Notes: a model not told the origin generated them from the sequence alone. Positions 47,392 through 57,151 are shown, numbered from the stretch's first letter. The stretch: 64,000 bases of DNA from Methylobacterium terricola (GCF_006151805.1 NZ_VDDA01000004.1:186001-250000), one strand, 5' to 3'. Program-made: numbers and translations.

Positions 47392-48291
47392 ATGCAGGCC
47401 ATCGTTCTGGGCTCCGGTGCGGGCGGGGGCGTGCCGCAGTGGAACTGCCGCTGCCCGATCTGCGCCATGGCCCGGGCGGGCGACCGCCGGGTTCTGGCAC
47501 GCACCCAGTCGAGCCTCGCCGTCTCCGCCGACGGCGACAACTGGCTCCTGGTGAATGCCTCGCCGGATCTCCGCCAGCAACTCTTCGAGACACCGGCCCT
47601 GCACCCGCGCGAGGGCCTGCGCCACTCGCCGATCCGGGCGGTGCTGCTCACCAACGGCGACGTCGACCACGTCGCCGGCCTGCTCACCTTGCGCGAGGGC
47701 CAGCCCTTCCGCCTCCACGCGACGCGCGGCATCCTCGACTCGATCGCCGCCAACCGCGTCTTCGACGTGATGGCGCAGGGCGTGGTCGAGCGGAGCGAGA
47801 TCGCCCTGAATGCGCCGTTCTCGCCGGTGCCGGGCCTGACCGTGACCCTGTTCCCGGTGCCCGGCAAGGTGCCGCTCTGGCTCGAGGACGGCACGCCGGA
47901 GATCGGCGCCGAGACCGAGAGCACGGTCGGCGCGATGATCGAGGCCGGGGGGAAGCGCCTCGCCTACGTGCCGGGCTGCGCCAGGGTCACCGACGGCCTG
48001 AGGGAGCGGCTGGCCGGGGTCGACGCCTTGCTGTTCGACGGCACGGTGCTGGCCGACGACGACATGATCCGCGCCGGGGTCGGCACCAAGACCGGCTGGC
48101 GCATGGGCCACGTGCCGATGACCGGCGAGGGCGGTTCGGTGGCGGCGCTCGCCGCGGTGCCGATCGGGCGCAGGGTTTTCGTCCACATCAACAACACCAA
48201 CCCGGTGCTGGTCGAGGGCTCGGAGGAGCGCCGGAGCATCGAGGCGGCGGGGTGGATCGTGGCGCAGGACGGGCTGGCGCTGAGTTTGTGA
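47392..48291 (+). CDS. pqqB: PQQ biosynthesis protein PqqB
   Basis: A 299-residue metallo-beta-lactamase-fold protein. Hallmarks are VLGSGAGGGVPQWNCRCPIC at the start with its structural Cys residues, LLTNGDVDHVAGLLTLREG as the metal-ligand region and VFVHINNTNPVL near the end. PqqB is an iron-dependent hydroxylase acting on the tyrosine of the Glu-Tyr intermediate. It is cytosolic. A 223-base gap follows before pqqC. Confidence 0.96.
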   Translation: MQAIVLGSGAGGGVPQWNCRCPICAMARAGDRRVLARTQSSLAVSADGDNWLLVNASPDLRQQLFETPALHPREGLRHSPIRAVLLTNGDVDHVAGLLTLREGQPFRLHATRGILDSIAANRVFDVMAQGVVERSEIALNAPFSPVPGLTVTLFPVPGKVPLWLEDGTPEIGAETESTVGAMIEAGGKRLAYVPGCARVTDGLRERLAGVDALLFDGTVLADDDMIRAGVGTKTGWRMGHVPMTGEGGSVAALAAVPIGRRVFVHINNTNPVLVEGSEERRSIEAAGWIVAQDGLALSL

Positions 48292-48514
48292 ACCCCCTCG
48301 GCCGGTTCTCACCGAGCGATTGATCGCGCGGGCGCCCCTCTGCGATACGGGAGCGGGGGCCGCCATCGACCCGGACTCCGCGACGATGCAGAGCCGAGGC
48401 CGTCGGATCACCCCGCCGTCAGGCACTTTGGTCGCCCTTGACCGCCCTCCCCTGCGGGACAATCTCCCTCTCCCGGGTCAGCCGCCGAACAAGAAACCGG
48501 AACGCCAGGACGCC

Positions 48515-49306
48515 ATGACCGCCGCTTCCCTCGCCCGTCCCGCCGAGCCCGTCGACCGCCTGCTCTCCCCCGACGAGCTCGAGGCGGCGCTGCGCGACAT
48601 CGGGGCGCGGCGCTACCACAACCTGCACCCGTTCCACCGCCTGTTGCATGACGGCCAGCTCGACAAGGATCAGGTCCGGGCCTGGGCGCTCAACCGCTAC
48701 TACTACCAGGCGATGATCCCGGTGAAGGACGCGACGCTCCTGGCGCGCCTGCCCGATGCGGCGCTGCGCCGGATCTGGCGCCAGCGCATCGTCGACCATG
48801 ACGGCGACCACGAGGGCGATGGCGGCATCGAGCGCTGGCTGAAGCTCGCCGAGGGCGTCGGCTTCGACCGCGACTACGTGCTCTCGACCACGGGCATCCT
48901 CTCGGCGACCCGCTTCTCGGTCGAGGCCTACGTGCATTTCGTCGGTGAGCGCTCGCTCCTGGAGGCGATCGCCTCTTCGCTGACCGAGATGTTCTCGCCG
49001 ACCATCATCTCCGAGCGCGTCTCCGGGATGCTGAAGAACTACGACTTCATCACCCGCGAGACCCTGTCCTACTTCGACAAGCGCCTGACCCAGGCGCCGC
49101 GGGACGCGGATTTCGCCCTCGACTACGTCAAGCGTCACGCCACGACGCCGGAGCTGCAGGCCCAGGCCCTCGCGGCTTTGCGCTTCAAGTGCAGCGTGCT
49201 GTGGACCCAGCTCGACGCGCTGTACTTCGCCTATGTGGCGCCCGGCATGATCCCGCCGGATGCCTGGCGGCCCGGCGAGGGCCTGCGCGCGGGAGCCGGC
49301 GCATGA
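48515..49306 (+). CDS. pqqC: Pyrroloquinoline-quinone synthase PqqC
   Basis: A 263-residue PqqC, the cofactor-less oxidase that catalyses ring closure and the final eight-electron oxidation to PQQ. YHNLHPFHRLLHDGQL and RYYYQAMIPVKDATLLAR carry active-site His, Tyr and Lys residues; VDHDGDHEGDGGIERWLKLA follows. The ATG at 48515 was taken as the first Met with fitting N-terminal sequence. Unlike M. extorquens, where PqqC and PqqD are one fused protein, it ends separately with its stop overlapping the pqqD start. Confidence 0.96.
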   Translation: MTAASLARPAEPVDRLLSPDELEAALRDIGARRYHNLHPFHRLLHDGQLDKDQVRAWALNRYYYQAMIPVKDATLLARLPDAALRRIWRQRIVDHDGDHEGDGGIERWLKLAEGVGFDRDYVLSTTGILSATRFSVEAYVHFVGERSLLEAIASSLTEMFSPTIISERVSGMLKNYDFITRETLSYFDKRLTQAPRDADFALDYVKRHATTPELQAQALAALRFKCSVLWTQLDALYFAYVAPGMIPPDAWRPGEGLRAGAGA

Positions 49307-49590
49307 GCCTGACCCCCGACAGCGTGCCGCGCCTGCCCCGCGGCGTGCGCCTGCGCCACGACACGGTGCGCAACGCCCACGTGCTGCTGGCGCCCGAGCG
49401 CACCTTCGACCTCGACCAGAACGCCGTCGCGGTGCTCAGCCTCGTCGACGGCAGCCGCAGCATCCGGACCATCGCCGAGGCCTTGGGCCGGCAATACGAG
49501 GTCGATCCGGGCATCATCGAGCCCGACGTCATCGTCATGCTGGACGGCCTGCTGCTCAAGCGCGTGCTGGAGACCGTGCCGGCCGCCTGA
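49303..49590 (+). CDS. pqqD: PqqA-binding chaperone PqqD
   Basis: A 95-residue RiPP recognition element that binds PqqA and presents it to PqqE. PERTFDLDQNAVAVLSLVDG and DVIVMLDGLLLKRVLE are typical. The ATG overlaps the pqqC stop (ATGA). It is a separate gene rather than a PqqC fusion. Confidence 0.96.
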   Translation: MSLTPDSVPRLPRGVRLRHDTVRNAHVLLAPERTFDLDQNAVAVLSLVDGSRSIRTIAEALGRQYEVDPGIIEPDVIVMLDGLLLKRVLETVPAA

Positions 49591-49623
49591 CCCCCGGGAC
49601 GGACAGAGCCGAGAGAGGCCATC

Positions 49624-50763
49624 ATGAACGCCGTCACGCCCGCTCTGCCGGCCCCGATCGGGCTCCTCGCCGAGCTGACCCATCGCTGCCCCCTGCGCTG
49701 CCCCTATTGCTCGAACCCGCTCGAGCTCGACCGGCGCTCGGCCGAGCTCGACACCGCCACCTGGCAGCGGGTGCTGACCGAGGCGGCGGGTCTCGGGGTA
49801 CTGCACGTGCATCTCTCCGGCGGCGAGCCGACGGCGCGGCAGGACATCGTCGACATCACCCGCACCTGCGCCGAGCTCGGCCTCTACTCGAACCTGATCA
49901 CCTCCGGGGTGGCGGGCGCGCTCGACAAGCTCGACGCGCTCTACGAGGTCGGGCTCGATCACGTGCAGCTCTCGGTCCAGGCGGTCGAGGCAGCCAATGC
50001 CGAGCGCATCGGCGGCCTCAAGAACGCGCAGCCGCAAAAATTCGCCTTCGCCGAGCGGGTGACGGCGCTCGGCCTGCCGCTGACGCTGAACGCCGTGATT
50101 CACCGCGGCAACATCGCCGAGGTGCCGGCGCTGATCGACCTCGCGGTCCGCCTCGGCGCCAAGCGCCTGGAGGTCGCCCACACGCAGTATTACGGCTGGG
50201 CCTACGTCAACCGCGCCGCCCTGATGCCGGCGAAGGCCGATGTCGATCGCTCGATCCGCACCGTCGAGGAGGCGCGCGAGCGGCTGAAGGGCCAGCTCGT
50301 CATCGACCTCGTGGTCCCGGATTACTACGCCAAGTATCCCAAGGCCTGCGCCGGCGGCTGGGGCCGGCGGCTGATGAACGTCACCCCCACCGGCAAGGTC
50401 CTGCCCTGCCACGCCGCGGAGACGATCCCGGGCCTGGATTTCTGGTACGTCCAGGACCGGTCGCTCTCCGAGATCTGGGCGGAGTCGCCGGCCTTCCGGG
50501 CCTATCGCGGCACCGAGTGGATGCAGGAGCCCTGCCGCTCCTGCGACCGGCGCGAGAAGGATTGGGGCGGCTGCCGCTGCCAGGCTCTGGCGCTCGCCGG
50601 CGACGCCAAGGCCACCGATCCGGCCTGCTCGCTCTCGCCCCTCCACGGCAAGGTGCAGGCCCTGGCCATTGCCGAATCGGCGCTTGAGACCGCGCCGGAC
50701 TATCAGTACCGCACCATCGGCGGCGCGCCCCGCGTCGCCCTGCCCGAGGGAGCGCCCGCGTGA
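49624..50763 (+). CDS. pqqE: Radical SAM PqqA peptide cyclase PqqE
   Basis: A 379-residue radical SAM/SPASM enzyme that forms the Glu-Tyr carbon-carbon bond in PqqA. The radical SAM motif is CPLRCPYC (Cys22, 26, 29). The C-terminal SPASM region has Cys residues in [22 protein letters not shown] and [13 protein letters not shown]. The stop overlaps the start of the next gene, a secreted protein, showing that the operon continues. Confidence 0.97.
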   Translation: MNAVTPALPAPIGLLAELTHRCPLRCPYCSNPLELDRRSAELDTATWQRVLTEAAGLGVLHVHLSGGEPTARQDIVDITRTCAELGLYSNLITSGVAGALDKLDALYEVGLDHVQLSVQAVEAANAERIGGLKNAQPQKFAFAERVTALGLPLTLNAVIHRGNIAEVPALIDLAVRLGAKRLEVAHTQYYGWAYVNRAALMPAKADVDRSIRTVEEARERLKGQLVIDLVVPDYYAKYPKACAGGWGRRLMNVTPTGKVLPCHAAETIPGLDFWYVQDRSLSEIWAESPAFRAYRGTEWMQEPCRSCDRREKDWGGCRCQALALAGDAKATDPACSLSPLHGKVQALAIAESALETAPDYQYRTIGGAPRVALPEGAPA

Positions 50764-51428
50764 GACGCCTCGTCCTGGTCGCCGCCATCGCCACAACCCT
50801 CGCGGGCTCGGCCTCCGCGGACGATGCCCCGGCCGCCGCCAAGCTCCTGTTCGAGACCAACCAGCTCGCCAACGCCCCGCCGGGCCAGCCGCTGAGCTAC
50901 CGCTACACCCGCTTCAGCGGCATCGAGGGTGCGCCGTTCGGCCCCCCGGTCGAGGACCGCATCCGCGAGGAGCTGGCCCCGGGCCCGAATCCCGACACCC
51001 GCAACCTCAAGGTCGAGATGTTCTCCGGCGAGCGCCGGATGCCGACCGCGACCTACGAGGACATGCCGGGCAACCCGGTGCTGGTGCGCTTCCTCGAACA
51101 CCACCTCGACGACCTCGCCAAGGTTCTCAAGGGCAACCCGCGCTACATCAAGAACGCCATCCGGCGCAGTTTGCGCGAGGGGGCCACCGTGACCCCGACC
51201 GAGGTCGAGGTCGACGGGATAAGGAAGCCGGGCTGGCGCGTGGTGGCGCGGCCTTTCGTCGACGATCCCGTCCGCGACCGCCTGCGCGGCTTCGACAGCC
51301 TGACCTACACCTTCGTGGTCTCCCCCGCCGTGCCCGGCCAGATCGTCTCGATCGACGTCAAGGCGACGAACCCGGAGGGCGGCATCCTGCTCCAGGAAAC
51401 CCTGACCCATGAACCGAATGCTGGTTAA
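50760..51428 (+). CDS. Exported protein translationally coupled to pqqE
   Basis: A 222-residue protein with a signal peptide ([16 protein letters not shown]) and a beta-rich body ([58 protein letters not shown]). The GTG start overlaps the pqqE stop by four bases. No family was recognised. The position suggests a role in PQQ export, PQQ use or methanol oxidation in the periplasm, which is inference only. The start of the next gene lies inside its 3' end. Confidence 0.75.
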   Translation: MRRLVLVAAIATTLAGSASADDAPAAAKLLFETNQLANAPPGQPLSYRYTRFSGIEGAPFGPPVEDRIREELAPGPNPDTRNLKVEMFSGERRMPTATYEDMPGNPVLVRFLEHHLDDLAKVLKGNPRYIKNAIRRSLREGATVTPTEVEVDGIRKPGWRVVARPFVDDPVRDRLRGFDSLTYTFVVSPAVPGQIVSIDVKATNPEGGILLQETLTHEPNAG

Positions 51429-51777
51429 GGCGGCTCTCGCCGCGGGCATCATGCTCGCGGCGGGTCTCGCCGCCGCGCGGGCCGACGACAACGACTATCC
51501 GACCGAGGCGCGGGCCGATTACGTCTTCGGCTGCATGGCGGCCAACGGCCAGACCCGTGAGGCGCTGACGAAATGCGCCTGCTCGATCGACGCCATCGCG
51601 GCGATCCTGCCCTATGACAAGTATGTCCGGGCCTCGACCATCCTGGGCATGCGCCAGGGCATCGGTCAGCGTGCCAACGAGTTCCGCTCGACCAAGATGT
51701 TCGACGACCAGGTGGCGGAGCTGCGCCGCGCCCAGGCCGAGGCGGAGATCCGCTGCTACCGGCCGACCGCGAACTGA
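51409..51777 (+). CDS. Small exported Cys-containing protein after pqqE
   Basis: A 122-residue protein with a signal peptide ([20 protein letters not shown]) and a helical body with four Cys: YVFGCMAANGQ, TKCACSID and EIRCYRP. The gene overlaps the previous one by 20 bases in another frame, so the two are coupled and belong to the pqq transcript. No characterised family was recognised. The Cys pattern suggests two disulfides or metal binding in the periplasm. Confidence 0.75.
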   Translation: MNRMLVKAALAAGIMLAAGLAAARADDNDYPTEARADYVFGCMAANGQTREALTKCACSIDAIAAILPYDKYVRASTILGMRQGIGQRANEFRSTKMFDDQVAELRRAQAEAEIRCYRPTAN

Positions 51778-51839
51778 CCGCATCCGGAACCCCCCGGGCG
51801 CCGCAGCGATTGCCCGCTCGGCGAGGGGGGAGCGCGGCG

Positions 51840-52758
51840 ATGACCGACGATGGCGGGGGTGGGACGGGCGAGCCCCGCGTGCTGGTGGCCGGCGCCACCG
51901 GGGAACTGGGCACCCGCATCGTCCGGGCCCTCGCCGCGCGCGGCGCGCCGGTGCGGGCGCTGGTGCGGCCGGGCACGCCGCTCGCCCGGACCGAGCCGCT
52001 GCGCCGGCTCGGCGCCGAGGTGGTGGCGGTCGATCTCCACCACGCCGCGACGGTGACGACGGCCTGTGCCGGATCGTCCTGCGTGATCTCAGCCTTGAAC
52101 GGCCTTGACGACACGATCCTCGATGCCCAGACCGTGCTGCTCGACGCCGCGGCCGCCGTCGGCGTGCCGCGCTTCATCCCTTCCGATTTCGCCCTCGACT
52201 TCACCAAGACGGTGCCCGGGCGCAACCGCAACCTCGACCTGCGGCGGGACTTCCATGCCCGCCTCGACCGGGCGCCGATCCGGGCCACTTCGGTCCTCAA
52301 CGGCGCCTTCATGGACATGCTGACCGGCGCGATGCCGCTGATCCAGTTCGGCCTGCGGCGCGTTCCTGAGCGTCGGCGATCCCGACCGGCCCCTCGACTT
52401 CACCACCATGGACGACGTCGCGGCCTTTACCGCGCGGGCCGCCCTCGACAGCGAGACGCCACGGATCCTGCGCATCGCCGGCGAGGTCGTCTCGGCCCGC
52501 GGCCTGGCGCAGGCGGCGAGCGAGGCCACCGGCCGCCGCTTCACGATCCTGCGCCTCGGCGGCCCCGGATTGCTGACGCCGATGATCGCGCTCGCCCGCA
52601 CCCTCGCCCCCGGGAGGGATCAGGTATTTCCGGCCTGGCAGGGCATGCAGTACCTGCGCGACATGGTCGAGGGACGGGGAAAGCTCGCTCCCCTCGACAA
52701 CGACCGCTACCCGGACCTGAGCTGGACCGGGGTGCGGGAGGTGCTCGGGCGCCGCTGA
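51840..52758 (+). pseudogene. NmrA-family NAD(P)-binding protein, frameshifted
   Basis: The first part (from MTDDGGGGTGEPRVLVAGAT) has the Rossmann loop VAGATGELGTRIVRAL and PRFIPSDFALDFTKT in frame 1. The sequence continues in another frame from about 52360 as LSVGDPDRPLDFTTMDDVAA to LSWTGVREVLGRR. One extra C near 52352-52360 (cgttcctgag, where cgttctgag would keep the frame) explains the break. Joined, the protein would be about 306 residues, normal for this family. It is either a real pseudogene or a base-call error. Confidence 0.8.
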
Positions 52759-52818
52759 CGCGGTTGCGACTCCGCCCACGGACCGGCACTCTGGCTCGGT
52801 TGACCGGGGGATGGCACG

Positions 52819-53745
52819 ATGAAGCGGCTGATCGGGATGGCGCTGGCGGTGGGATGTCTCGCACGCCCGGCCATGGCGGACGACCTCTCGCTCTGGTCGC
52901 TTTACGACCGGATGCTCCGGTCGGCGAAGTACATCGACCTCACCCACGCCTTCGCGCCGGTGCAGCCGGTCTGGCCGGGCTTTGCCGGCGCCCGCTTCAA
53001 GCCGGCGTAGGCGGGGCGCACGCTGGAGGGCTTCGCCAAGGAGGGTGACGTCTTCACCTACGAGACCCACGGCTTCGTCGCCACCGCCTACGAGCTGCCG
53101 ACCGACCAGTACGGCACTCAGCTCGACCCGCCGGCGCACTGGAACCCCCGCGGCGCCACGATCAGCGACCTGCCGGCGACCTATACCCTGCGGCCGCTCG
53201 CGGTGATCGACATCTCACCGAGCGTTCGTCGCGACGAGGGCTATCACCTCCAGGTCGCCGACATCGCGGCCTACGAGGAGAAGCACGGCCGCATCCCGGC
53301 CGGCGCCGTGGTGATGGTGCGCTCGGACTGGTCGAAGCGCTGGGCCGAGGCCGAGCGCTTCCGGCAGAAGCCGTTCCCGGGCGTGAGCCTCGCGGCGCTC
53401 CAGTTCCTGCACCTGGAGCGTCGGATCCTGTTCCACGGCCACGAGCCGCTCGACACCGACACGACGCCGACCCTCGAGGGCGAGGCCTGGCTGATGCACA
53501 ACAACTTCGCGCAGGCCGAGGGGGTGACGAATCTCGACCAGGTGCCGGAGGCCGGCGCGCTGATTGCGATCGGCTTCGCCAAGCCGCTCGGCGGCACCGG
53601 GGGCTTCGCCCGCTACGTCGCCATCGCGCCGGCGAATTGGCCGCACGGGGTCAGCGTCGAGGCGGTGCCGGGCGCGCCGCTCCCGCTCCAGGCGGCGCCG
53701 CTGCGGCGGGATGCGGACGGGGTGATGCGGCCGGCGGAGCGATGA
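52819..53745 (+). pseudogene. Cyclase-family protein interrupted by an in-frame TAG
   Basis: The frame starts MKRLIGMALAVGCLARPAMA (signal peptide) and runs to ARFKPA, meets TAG at 53008-53010 (codon 64), and continues in the same frame as AGRTLEGFAKEGD to the end at 53745. The remainder matches periplasmic members of the kynurenine formamidase-like cyclase family: DQYGTQLDPPAHWNP as the metal-binding segment, RSDWSKRW and LFHGHEPLDTDTTPTLEGEA. A CAG-to-TAG change would account for the stop. Unless suppressed, only a 63-residue fragment is made. A downstream restart would lose the signal peptide. Confidence 0.82.
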
Positions 53746-54115
53746 GGAGCGCTGGGAGCTGATCGCCAGCGATCTCGAACGCCTGCTGAACGACGCCCTG
53801 GAGCGGCATCGTCCGGACCTCGAGTCGGTACAGCGTTCCGGGTCCCAAACTCGGGCTCAGATCCGCCATCCCGACAGGTCCCGGCTTCACCGGGGCCTCC
53901 CGTCCGGAATCGGGCATGGTGGTGATCGACTACCATCCCGTGGCGGGCCGCCGTTTCTGGACTGGTCATCGAGCCGCGTCGCATCGAGGTCGCGGACTGG
54001 GAGCGCGGGCCAGACGGGGAGACGGCGCGGCGGCTGACCGACCCGGATGCCGCCCTCGACCTGCCGAGCCTCGGCCTCCATTACCCACTCAGCGCTCTAC
54101 GCCGGCATGCATCTG
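53742..54115 (+). pseudogene. Uma2-family endonuclease remnant
   Basis: Three fragments in different frames follow the order of a Uma2 (PF05685) protein: ERWELIASDLERLLNDALER with HRPDLESVQ at 53748-53830, MVVIDYHPVAGRRF at 53916, and LVIEPRRIEVADWERGPDGE with LTDPDAALDLPSLGLHYPL at about 53965-54100. The middle, including the catalytic part, is missing or shifted. This fills the 430-base gap between the cyclase and the SoxYZ-like gene. Confidence 0.55.
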
Positions 54116-54177
54116 CGGCCGCGCCGACGATCCGCGTACGAGCCTCATACGGGCGATTCGCTGAAACGAGTGCGCCC

Positions 54178-54972
54178 TCACGTCCCATCCCCCGCCGGGA
54201 ACGTCTGGGTGAACACCCGCCCCTCGGTGTCCTTGGCCGCCACCGTCACCGGCTCGCCGTGGCCCGTATAGGAGAAGCGGAAGGTCGGATCCTCGCTGAT
54301 CGAGATGCCGCCGGTCATCGCGAAGAGCGGCGTCTCGCCCTGGCGCACGCTCAAGGATTCGACGAACCAGGCCGGGGTGTAGAGCCGGGTCACCTGGTCC
54401 ATCTGCAGGCCGGAATAGTTCGGGTGGCGGACCTGCACCTGGGCCTCGCCGCGATCTGCGAAGGCACGGAAGCGCATCTGGCCGAGATGGGCCTTGGCCT
54501 CGGCCGGGTCCTTCACGGCCGGCGCCGAGCAGCCGCCCGCCGCCTTGACGTAGGCCTTGGTCATGTACAGCCCGCCATCCTCGGTCTCGGCGATGGCGCG
54601 GACGTAGGAGTACGAATTCACCCGGATGCGGGTCGAGAGGTCGAACCGGCTCTGGCCTTGCGCGAAGCGGATCGTGCCGACCACCGGCGAGGGGTTCTCG
54701 TCCACCACCAGGGTCAGGCTCTTCACCCGGCGGGCATCCCCCTCGGGCAGCGCGATGCGCAGGGTCACCGGCACGATGGCGGCGTCCTCGGCGCGCTTGG
54801 GCGCCTCCAGGGTGATCAGCCCGGCCCCGTCGCGGATCGGCTTGTCGCCGAGGACCGACGGGCGCAGCTCGGTCCAGGTCGTCTCAGGGCGCTCGTCCTG
54901 CCCTGCCGCCGGCCCGGCCAGGGCGGCGACGATCGCCAGGCTCGACAGCACTTGGCGCGACAACACTCTCAT
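54178..54972 (-). CDS. Quinoprotein dehydrogenase-associated SoxYZ-like carrier
   Basis: A 264-residue exported protein (signal peptide to about residue 24, AGPAAGQ). The N-terminal part is SoxY-like, ending YVKAAGGCSAP with a single Cys that could carry a substrate as SoxY does. The C-terminal part is SoxZ-like (QVQVRHPNYSGLQMDQVTRL, FRFSYTGHGEPVTVAAKDTE). Fused SoxYZ carriers of this type occur with PQQ-dependent dehydrogenases in methylotrophs. The substrate is unknown. The zinc metallohydrolase at 62307-63311 belongs to the same proposed relay. Confidence 0.88.
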   Translation of the reverse strand: MRVLSRQVLSSLAIVAALAGPAAGQDERPETTWTELRPSVLGDKPIRDGAGLITLEAPKRAEDAAIVPVTLRIALPEGDARRVKSLTLVVDENPSPVVGTIRFAQGQSRFDLSTRIRVNSYSYVRAIAETEDGGLYMTKAYVKAAGGCSAPAVKDPAEAKAHLGQMRFRAFADRGEAQVQVRHPNYSGLQMDQVTRLYTPAWFVESLSVRQGETPLFAMTGGISISEDPTFRFSYTGHGEPVTVAAKDTEGRVFTQTFPAGDGT

Positions 54973-55176
54973 GGCGGGCTCCCCGATGCGGGCCCCGACG
55001 GGCCTCTCTCGCGTCTGCGACCAATGTAGAGGACCGCTTCGCCCGAAGCCAGGATAAGGCCCTGAGCGCGCGCGGTTTCCGGCGGAATCTCGCCGGAAGG
55101 TGATCGCCCCCGCCGCCGTTGCGCGCCGGCGCCCGCCGGCCTATCCCGGGGCGGTCGTCCCGGAGGATCGCCGCCC

Positions 55177-56028
55177 GTGTCCGCGCCCACCGCGCCCTCT
55201 CTCGCCGCCCTGCTGCCGGATCTCGGCCGCCGCACCCTGGTGATGGGCATCCTGAACGTCACCCCGGATTCGTTCTCGGATGGCGGCCGGTTCCAGGACC
55301 TCGACGCCGCGCGCGCCCAGGCGGCCCGCCTGGTCGAGGACGGTGCGGCGCTCCTCGATATCGGCGGCGAGTCGACGCGACCCGGCCATACGCCGGTCCC
55401 GGCCGAGGAGGAGCAGGCCAGGGTGCTGCCGGCGATCCGCCTGCTCGGCCCCGCCCTCCCCGTCCCGATCTCGATCGACACCTACAAGGCCTCGACCGCC
55501 GAAGCGGCGCTCAAGGCCGGGGCCCGCATCGTCAACGACGTCTGGGGCCTGCAGCGGGAGCCGGAGATCGCCCGGGTCGCGGCCCATCACGGCGCGCCGG
55601 TGGTGGTGATGCACAACCGCGAGACCATCGATCCGAGCCTCGACATCGTGGACGAGATGCGGGCCTTCTTCGAGCGCTCGCTGACGATCGCCCGACGGGC
55701 CGGCATCCCCGACCGCGACATCGTGCTCGATCCCGGCATCGGCTTCGGCAAGAGCTGGGAGCAGCACTTGGAGGCCCTGCGGCGCTTGCCCGAGTTGCGG
55801 GCGCTCGGCTTCCCGCTCCTCGTCGGCGTGTCGCGCAAGTCGGTGCTCGGGCGCATCCACAACGCCGCGACCGCACCGGCCGACCGCCTGTTCGGCTCGA
55901 TCGCCGCCCACGTCGCCGCGGCAATCCTCGGGGCCGACATCGTGCGGGCCCACGACGTGCGCCCCCATGTCGAGGCCTGCCAGGTGGTCGATGCGATCAC
56001 CCGGCCCGCCGCCCGAGCCGGAGCCTAG
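55177..56028 (+). CDS. folP: Dihydropteroate synthase
   Basis: A 283-residue DHPS joining 4-aminobenzoate to dihydropterin pyrophosphate. VMGILNVTPDSFSDGGRF, DIGGESTRPGH, SIDTYKASTAEAAL and LLVGVSRKSVLG are intact signatures. The start is a GTG (55177) with GGAGG about 12 bases upstream. It begins a folP-folB-folK operon with very tight spacing. Folate supply fits a C1-metabolising cell, though these genes are housekeeping. Confidence 0.96.
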   Translation: MSAPTAPSLAALLPDLGRRTLVMGILNVTPDSFSDGGRFQDLDAARAQAARLVEDGAALLDIGGESTRPGHTPVPAEEEQARVLPAIRLLGPALPVPISIDTYKASTAEAALKAGARIVNDVWGLQREPEIARVAAHHGAPVVVMHNRETIDPSLDIVDEMRAFFERSLTIARRAGIPDRDIVLDPGIGFGKSWEQHLEALRRLPELRALGFPLLVGVSRKSVLGRIHNAATAPADRLFGSIAAHVAAAILGADIVRAHDVRPHVEACQVVDAITRPAARAGA

Positions 56029-56032
56029 TATC

Positions 56033-56398
56033 TTGGACCGCATCCTGATCCACCGCCTGGCGGTGTTCGCCCGGCACGGCCTCCTGCCGGAGGAGGAGGT
56101 TCTGGGCCAGCGCTTCTATCTCTCGCTGGAGGCCCGCCTCGACCTGCGCGAGGCCGGCACCCGCGACGACATCGCCGCCAGCATGAGCTACGCCGATCTC
56201 GCCGGCCTCGCCCACCGCATCGCCACCGAGCGCCGGTTCCGGCTGATCGAGGCCCTGGCCGAGACCATCGCCGCGGAGGCGCTGGACGCCTTCCCGGCGC
56301 TGGTCGCCCTCACCGTGCGGATCGACAAGCCGGGCGCGCCGGTGCCGCTGGTGCTCGACGGCGTCGCGGTCGAGATCACGAGGACGCGCCGTGGTTGA
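56033..56398 (+). CDS. folB: Dihydroneopterin aldolase
   Basis: A 121-residue aldolase of folate synthesis. HRLAVFARHGLLPEEEVLGQ carries the conserved HG...E substrate site, then SYADLAGLAHRIATERRFRL and ALAETIAAE. The start appears to be TTG at 56033, since no ATG or GTG fits between the folP stop and the conserved sequence. Its end overlaps the folK start by eight bases. Confidence 0.92.
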   Translation: MDRILIHRLAVFARHGLLPEEEVLGQRFYLSLEARLDLREAGTRDDIAASMSYADLAGLAHRIATERRFRLIEALAETIAAEALDAFPALVALTVRIDKPGAPVPLVLDGVAVEITRTRRG

Positions 56399-56906
56399 GA
56401 CGTCCTGGGCTGAGGCCTATCTCGGGCTCGGCAGCAATCTCGGCGACAAGGCCGCGATGCTCGACGCCGCGGTGGCGGCGCTGGCCGCGACGCCCGGCCT
56501 CGCCGTGACCGCCCGCTCGCGGAACTACCGCACCCCGCCCTGGGGCGACACCGACCAGGACTGGTTCCTCAACGCCGCGATCGGCATCGCGACGACGTTC
56601 TCGCCCCACGCCCTGCTGGAGGCCTGCCTGTCGGCCGAGACGCAGCTCGGCCGGGTGCGCGAGCGCCGCTGGGGGCCGCGGGTGATCGACATCGACGTGC
56701 TGCACTATGCCGGCGCCACGGTGAGCGACGAGCGCCTGGTGCTGCCGCACCGCTTCCTGCGCGAGCGCGCCTTCGTGCTGGTGCCGCTGGCCGAGATCGC
56801 GCCGGACCTGGCGATCGGCGGGGAGACGGTGGTGCAGGCGCTGGGACGGCTCGACCGGAGCGGGATCGAGCCGGTCGCGGGGACACCTGACGCCGGCCAT
56901 CCTTGA
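56391..56906 (+). CDS. folK: Hydroxymethyldihydropterin pyrophosphokinase
   Basis: A 171-residue HPPK. YLGLGSNLGDKAAMLDAAV opens the protein, and the family signature RWGPRVIDIDVLHYAG (Asp pair binding Mg-ATP) is intact, followed by LPHRFLRERAFVLVPL. The start is a GTG at 56391 overlapping folB. A cluster of palindromic repeats follows and probably ends the operon. Confidence 0.95.
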   Translation: MVETSWAEAYLGLGSNLGDKAAMLDAAVAALAATPGLAVTARSRNYRTPPWGDTDQDWFLNAAIGIATTFSPHALLEACLSAETQLGRVRERRWGPRVIDIDVLHYAGATVSDERLVLPHRFLRERAFVLVPLAEIAPDLAIGGETVVQALGRLDRSGIEPVAGTPDAGHP

Positions 56907-56947
56907 TTTCAAGGCGATCTCGGCAGGATCGACGCGAAATCTCATTG

Positions 56948-57095
56948 TCTTCGCGTCATCCCCGGGCCCCGCAGCGGAGCCTGGGATTGGGAGCCGTACG
57001 TAATGCAGACCGAAGCTGGGCGCGGTCTGCCGTCTCCGGCATCACCTGCGCTTGCGGATCCCGGGCTCTCGCCTGTGTCGAGCCCCGGGATGACC
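56948..57095. repeat. Pair of CGTCATCCCGG palindromes
   Basis: Two imperfect palindromes of the family seen at 13661: one from cgcgtcatccccgggccccg to gcctgggattg (56952-56981), the other from gatcccgggctc to gagccccgggat (57057-57091), with an unrelated 75-base spacer. They lie between convergent folK and SDR genes, so they probably terminate both transcripts. Confidence 0.6.
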
Positions 57096-57151
57096 GTGCG
57101 GATGACGAACGTCGTCGGCGCGAAACCCTGCACCTTGCTGCAAGGAGCCGT

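Noticed and set aside
53008..53010. Recoded amber codon (pyrrolysine) in the cyclase gene
   Set aside because: No pyl genes are seen, the family has no pyrrolysine member known to me, and a single CAG-to-TAG change next to two other broken genes is simpler.
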